Shown: positions 61,901 through 64,000 of the stretch, piece by piece | How the letters are laid out: each line of letters starts with the position of its first letter | Position numbering within the stretch: position 1 is the stretch's first letter | The notes under the pieces: model-generated | What the model saw: only the letters and a program-made list of their open reading frames with translations | Database searches by the model: none | What the model was told of the DNA's origin: nothing | Made by a program: the position numbers and the translations under genes | NCBI RefSeq assembly: GCF_051020985.1 | Contig: NC_135007.1 | Location: 17,082,501-17,146,500, forward strand | From: Nomia melanderi | Taxonomy: Eukaryota > Arthropoda > Insecta > Hymenoptera > Halictidae | Reading direction: 5' to 3' | Length of the DNA: 64,000 nt

Positions 61901-63245
61901 ACGTTTCATCTACAGGTTTACCTCATAATTTAGAAAATGGAGACGCTTCTTTACCTCACGATGGAATCAAGGTATATGTTACTTGGCTGATACACAAATG
62001 TCAGTGCTTCAATTTTCCTTACAAACGTAACATTTGGAAAATCATTTATTTCTTTAACTAGTCCAAGAAAATTCCGGAACCCATATCCTCGGTCAAAGCA
62101 GGTAGCGAGCCAATGGTGTCGGTTCTTGTTCATACAACGTTAATACGGGACCAAAATGGACTTGGATTTAGTATTGCTGGTGGGGAAGGTTCTCCGCCGA
62201 TTAAGGACAACAGCGATGTAAGATAGGAAATTGGTCAAATTATTGTCCACGTGTACCTTTAATATTCTTAATTTTATAATACGATTTTCAGGCAATATAC
62301 ATTTCAAGAATAACTGACGGTGGTGTAGCACAGAAAGATGGTAAATTGTTAGTCGGCGATAAAGTAATATCTGTAAGTTAATTCTCAAGTTCGAAATTAA
62401 TATTTTGTTACCTTCTTGTGTCTTTATGTATTCTTTTTTTTTTTTAGATTAACGGAGTCGAAATGAGAGGAGCTAAGCATGAACAAGCGGTAGCTCTGTT
62501 GACAGGCTTGGAAAGATTCGTTCGACTGGTAGTCGAACGCGAAATACCACTTTCCCAAGCGAACGCGACCATAGTAGTGACACCATCGGAAAAGTCGCCA
62601 CGCGTGATCGGTGCACCTAAACCGTACACTGGATTGTATAATGCCAATAGTTACATAGCAAATAGACCAGGGTACACTGGATACCGGCGTTCTATCGATG
62701 CAGATAGAGCTCTGTCACCAAGTCCGACAGCAAAGACACCGCCGCCAATGAAAATTGAAACCACCGAGGTGCCGAAAATGAACGGTGTAACAGAATCGGG
62801 GAATATTAAGCACGCTTCTTCGATATCGCCAAGTCCAACAAATAGTCAACCTCATCCACAACCTGCCCCAAGGCATAGCATTTCACAACCAACGATTACA
62901 CCCACAACTGCGAGCACGACGCCCACGTCCACCACAGAGCCTAGACCAACTTCGCCCCAGGAGGACATACAGGTACCGAAGCCAATCACCAACGAAGAAT
63001 TTCAGGCTATGATTCCCGCTCATTTCCTTCGCCCTCCTACCTCCTCGCCATCGCCAGACTCCCATCAGGGCCCCATCGTGACAGTGACAATAAAACAGCC
63101 TGATAATCTACCCGGAGATGTTAATTTTCCTCCGGCTCCCACCACACTTGGTAAAGTTACTGAGACCATCACAAAGAGCACTCTCACCGAGACCGTCGTG
63201 ACTAGAGTGACCGACAACCAGTTGGTACAACCGGTGATCATTGAG
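28989..63245 (+). CDS. scrib: Scribble, LAP-family polarity protein (5' part, 20 exons, first 1205 codons)
   Basis: Scribble is a cortical scaffold that works with Dlg and Lgl to set apico-basal polarity. Exons: 28989-29150, 30020-30137, 57644-57722, 57824-57913, 58005-58125, 58421-58713, 58806-58939, 59021-59132, 59214-59380, 59441-59601, 59821-59931, 60024-60245, 60308-60553, 60667-60751, 61215-61379, 61595-61770, 61834-61971, 62062-62217, 62292-62372, 62448-63245. All junctions are in phase. The start is MFRCIPIFKGCNRQVEYID, as in other Scribbles. Leucine-rich repeats fill about residues 35-410, then the LAP-specific segment, an acidic linker, PDZ1 (near 710-805, GLGLSIAGG) and PDZ2 (near 877-968, GLGFSIAGG). 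PDZ3, PDZ4 and the tail lie beyond the right edge. Exon 20 also encodes a Pro/Ser/Thr-rich linker. Intron 2 alone spans 27.5 kb. Confidence 0.96.
29193..29292. repeat. Pyrimidine-rich tract in scribble intron 1
   Basis: About 100 bp almost entirely C and T on the plus strand (TCTTTCTTTC-type), starting 43 bp downstream of the exon 1 donor. Confidence 0.7.
30446..30944. mobile_element. Outer TTAA-type MITE of family A, split by another copy
   Basis: The ends are CCCTTTGCACTTGGA (from 30450) and its exact inverse TCCAAGTGCAAAGGG (to 30940), flanked on both sides by the same TTAG (30446-30449 and 30941-30944), a one-base variant of the TTAA target. The 499 bp interval is over twice the usual size because a second family A copy lies inside it. 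Confidence 0.75.
30512..30807. mobile_element. Inner family A MITE nested in the preceding element
   Basis: The right end is canonical: AAGTGGTGACTGAGAGTCAC then CTCTCGAGTGCAAAGGGTTAA, ending at TTAA 30804-30807. The left interior (GTTTTTCACTAGAAATATGCAA, GACGATCTTTGAAACTAAT) matches sister copies, but the terminal bases are damaged, so the left boundary (30512-30575) is approximate. Confidence 0.6.
31474..31689. mobile_element. TTAA MITE, family A
   Basis: TTAA at 31474-31477 is followed by CCCTTTGCGCTCGAGG; the other end reads CCGAGTGCAAAGCG then TTAA at 31686-31689. About 216 bp with no coding capacity, in scribble intron 2. Confidence 0.75.
32410..32724. mobile_element. TTAA MITE, family A, with a family C end inside
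   Basis: The left end is TTAA plus CCCTTTGCACTCTAGAGGTGACTC; the right end is eroded (CTTCCAAGTGTGATG, then TTAA at 32721-32724). A different TTAA end, TTAACACGTTGAATGC followed by the perfect palindrome GGGGTCACCGGTGACCCC, starts at 32602, suggesting a second insertion. Confidence 0.55.
33904..34057. mobile_element. TTAA MITE, family A, short copy
   Basis: TTAA 33904-33907 then CCCTTTGCTCGAAAGTTTTTC; the right end GAGTCACCTCTCGAGTGCAAAGGG runs into TTAA 34054-34057. At 154 bp it appears internally deleted relative to the 210-216 bp copies. Confidence 0.8.
35352..35561. mobile_element. TTAA MITE, family A
   Basis: TTAA 35352-35355 then CCCTTTGCACTCCGAAGTTTTTC; the right end GTGGTGACCTCCCGAGTGCAAAGGG runs into TTAA 35558-35561. 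About 210 bp. Its right TTAA is also the left TTAA of the next element. Confidence 0.85.
35558..35763. mobile_element. TTAA MITE, family C, abutting a family A copy
   Basis: TTAA at 35558-35561 and 35760-35763 bracket inverted ends ACGTTCAGTGTCACG and ACGTTCCGTGCCACG (13 of 15 identical, read inward). About 206 bp, non-coding. Confidence 0.6.
36519..36733. mobile_element. TTAA MITE, family A, well preserved
   Basis: TTAA 36519-36522 then CCCCTTGCATTCGAAAGTTTTTC; the right end AGTGGCGACTGAGAGTCAC then CTCTCGAGTGCAAAGGG runs into TTAA 36730-36733. 215 bp. The subterminal GACTGAGAGTC hairpin is shared with the copy ending at 30807. Confidence 0.85.
40002..40176. mobile_element. TTAA MITE, family A, eroded copy
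   Basis: TTAA 40002-40005 then CCCTTTACACCTC; the other end CTCTCGTGCAAAGGG has lost its TTAA. Confidence 0.55.
42850..42925. mobile_element. Solo end of family B element
   Basis: Read on the minus strand from TTAA 42922-42925, the sequence (CACTGAGTAGATTTACGG, then a CATTTATTACTGTTTATTCTAC-type interior) matches the left end of the element at 18565. The partner end was not found. Confidence 0.45.
44932..45000. repeat. Degenerate short repeat of CATTAGYG(A/G)
   Basis: CATTAGTGG, CATTAGCGATTAT, CATTAGTGATTAT and CATTAGCGAA occur four times in about 70 bp in scribble intron 2, with spacing of roughly 16-23 bp. It may be a decayed tandem array. Confidence 0.5.
47940..47973. mobile_element. Solo right end of family A element
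   Basis: CCTCGGGTGCAAAGGGTTAA ends in TTAA at 47970-47973, and the upstream CCCATCGAAAACG resembles the family A subterminal sequence. No partner end was identified nearby. Confidence 0.4.
51587..51650. mobile_element. Solo left end of family A element
   Basis: TTAA 51587-51590 is followed by CCCTTTGCGCACGAAGATTCTTC. The opposite end is not recognisable. Confidence 0.4.
53069..53116. repeat. CT-rich low-complexity tract
   Basis: TCTCTCTCTCTCTTTCCCC-type pyrimidine run in scribble intron 2. Confidence 0.7.
53974..53998. repeat. GA-rich low-complexity tract
   Basis: A GAAAGAGAGAGAGACAGAGAGAG run in scribble intron 2. Confidence 0.7.
58147..58348. mobile_element. Probable degenerate family A MITE in scribble intron 5
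   Basis: The left TCAACCGTTTGCACTCCGAG and right AGAGTGCAATGGG with TTAA 58345-58348 are near-inverse and match the family A ends with substitutions. About 200 bp, lying wholly inside the 295 bp intron between exons 5 and 6. Confidence 0.55.
61422..61527. mobile_element. 106-bp TTAA element, family D, in scribble intron 15
   Basis: TTAA 61422-61425 then CGCATTACGCGCCGG; read inward from the other TTAA (61524-61527) the end is CACATTGCACGCCGG. The ends match at 12 of 15 positions. It makes up half of the 215 bp intron that splits the PDZ1 coding sequence. Confidence 0.65.
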
Positions 63246-64000
63246 GTATGTGCTTGGTAGTTAGATGCATGAATCATATCGTATTATGCAGCTCAGAGAA
63301 TCTTTTTTTTTGGGATTAAGACGATTCTGTTTATGAATAGGGAAAAGTCATTATGGAGAAATTCCATGAAGCTTCCTTTATGATTCTCGAAGATGATTAG
63401 AATTACAGTGTCTAACTACACTAACACGTGAAATCTGTTAACTTATTTCCATGCTTGGATGATAAACACGATACCGGTAAATGTTGTTTAACTGAATTTT
63501 TCTTATCGAGTTTTTTTAACCGTGAAACTTAATGTCGATAACAGGAGTGTTTTCGAAAGAATATCTCATTAGAATTGCTTATCCCAAATAATTAAATAAA
63601 CTGGTGGTAAAGTGGTCTTCCTAGTTTTGCATGCATAATGAGAGAACGACCATATGTATTGTGAACTCGTCATTAATTTCCGTAAAAATTAGTTTTTTTT
63701 TTATCGAGAATGTTGAGCCTTTTATGAAGAAAACATTAGGAAGTTATTCACACGATTATTTTTTTTCTTTTTTTTTTTTAATTTGTGTCTTCGTTGCATG
63801 CCGAATTGATTGGTATTATTGTGATACACACACATGTTTAAAATATTTGTTAGAAATTTGGTTATATGGAATGTTTGTTTGATACTGGTTGCTTATCCTC
63901 TGGCATGGAAATAGGTAAGTTGTACAAACTAAGTATATTCTTTTCTTCCACTTCTCACAAGCTGAACCAATATACATGTAAATATAGTATTTAAGCTTAA
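63246..64000 (+). other. Start of scribble intron 20 (runs off the window)
   Basis: After the donor GAG|GTATGT there is no sequence resembling PDZ3, so this stretch is most simply the beginning of the next intron. It contains several T runs and one candidate short terminal exon (63341-63400, described under findings). Confidence 0.6.

Noticed and set aside
1..64000. CRISPR arrays, operons or bacterial contamination
   Set aside because: Every gene is intron-containing and eukaryotic, and no spaced identical direct repeats of CRISPR type occur.

Overview
The window is nuclear DNA of an insect. It holds seven protein-coding genes with many introns, conventional GT-AG splice sites, AATAAA-type poly(A) signals and no bacterial features. 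The gene set (orb/CPEB1, Scribble, APH-1, MED17, MSH6, CDC16, PEX11C) and the protein sequences point to an arthropod. The intron-rich structures, CpG-rich long introns and TTAA-flanked small transposons fit Hymenoptera (bee, ant or wasp), but that placement is inference; no species is assigned.

Layout. MSH6 (minus, 182-5116, 21 exons) and aph-1 (plus, 5675-6615, 2 exons) start head to head across 558 bp that contains a perfect TATCGATA DRE-type site. aph-1 converges on MED17 (minus, 7824-10432, 8 exons). MED17 is again head to head with CDC16 (plus, 10977-13807, 10 exons). Then comes orb (plus, about 14804-23481, 12 proposed exons) with a long 3' flank, converging on PEX11C (minus, 26375-27339, 4 exons). 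Last is scribble (plus, from 28989, 20 exons seen), which runs off the right edge after its second PDZ domain. Exon boundaries were worked out from splice sites, continuous reading frame and family similarity; for every gene the exon lengths sum to a multiple of three.

Scribble intron 2 (30138-57643, 27.5 kb, 43% of the window) contains no gene I can support. It holds many small non-autonomous elements flanked by TTAA with inverted ends, as expected of piggyBac-type transposition. At least four end families occur here, in orb intron 3 and in two short scribble introns. One copy appears nested inside another, and two elements share a single TTAA. No transposase gene is visible.

Functionally the genes are independent: mismatch repair (MSH6), gamma-secretase (APH-1), transcription (Mediator), cell cycle (APC/C), germline and neuronal translational control (Orb), peroxisome division (PEX11C) and cell polarity (Scribble). 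Compact genes lie in AT-rich DNA, while the long orb and scribble introns lie in GC- and CpG-rich DNA, a marked compositional mosaic.
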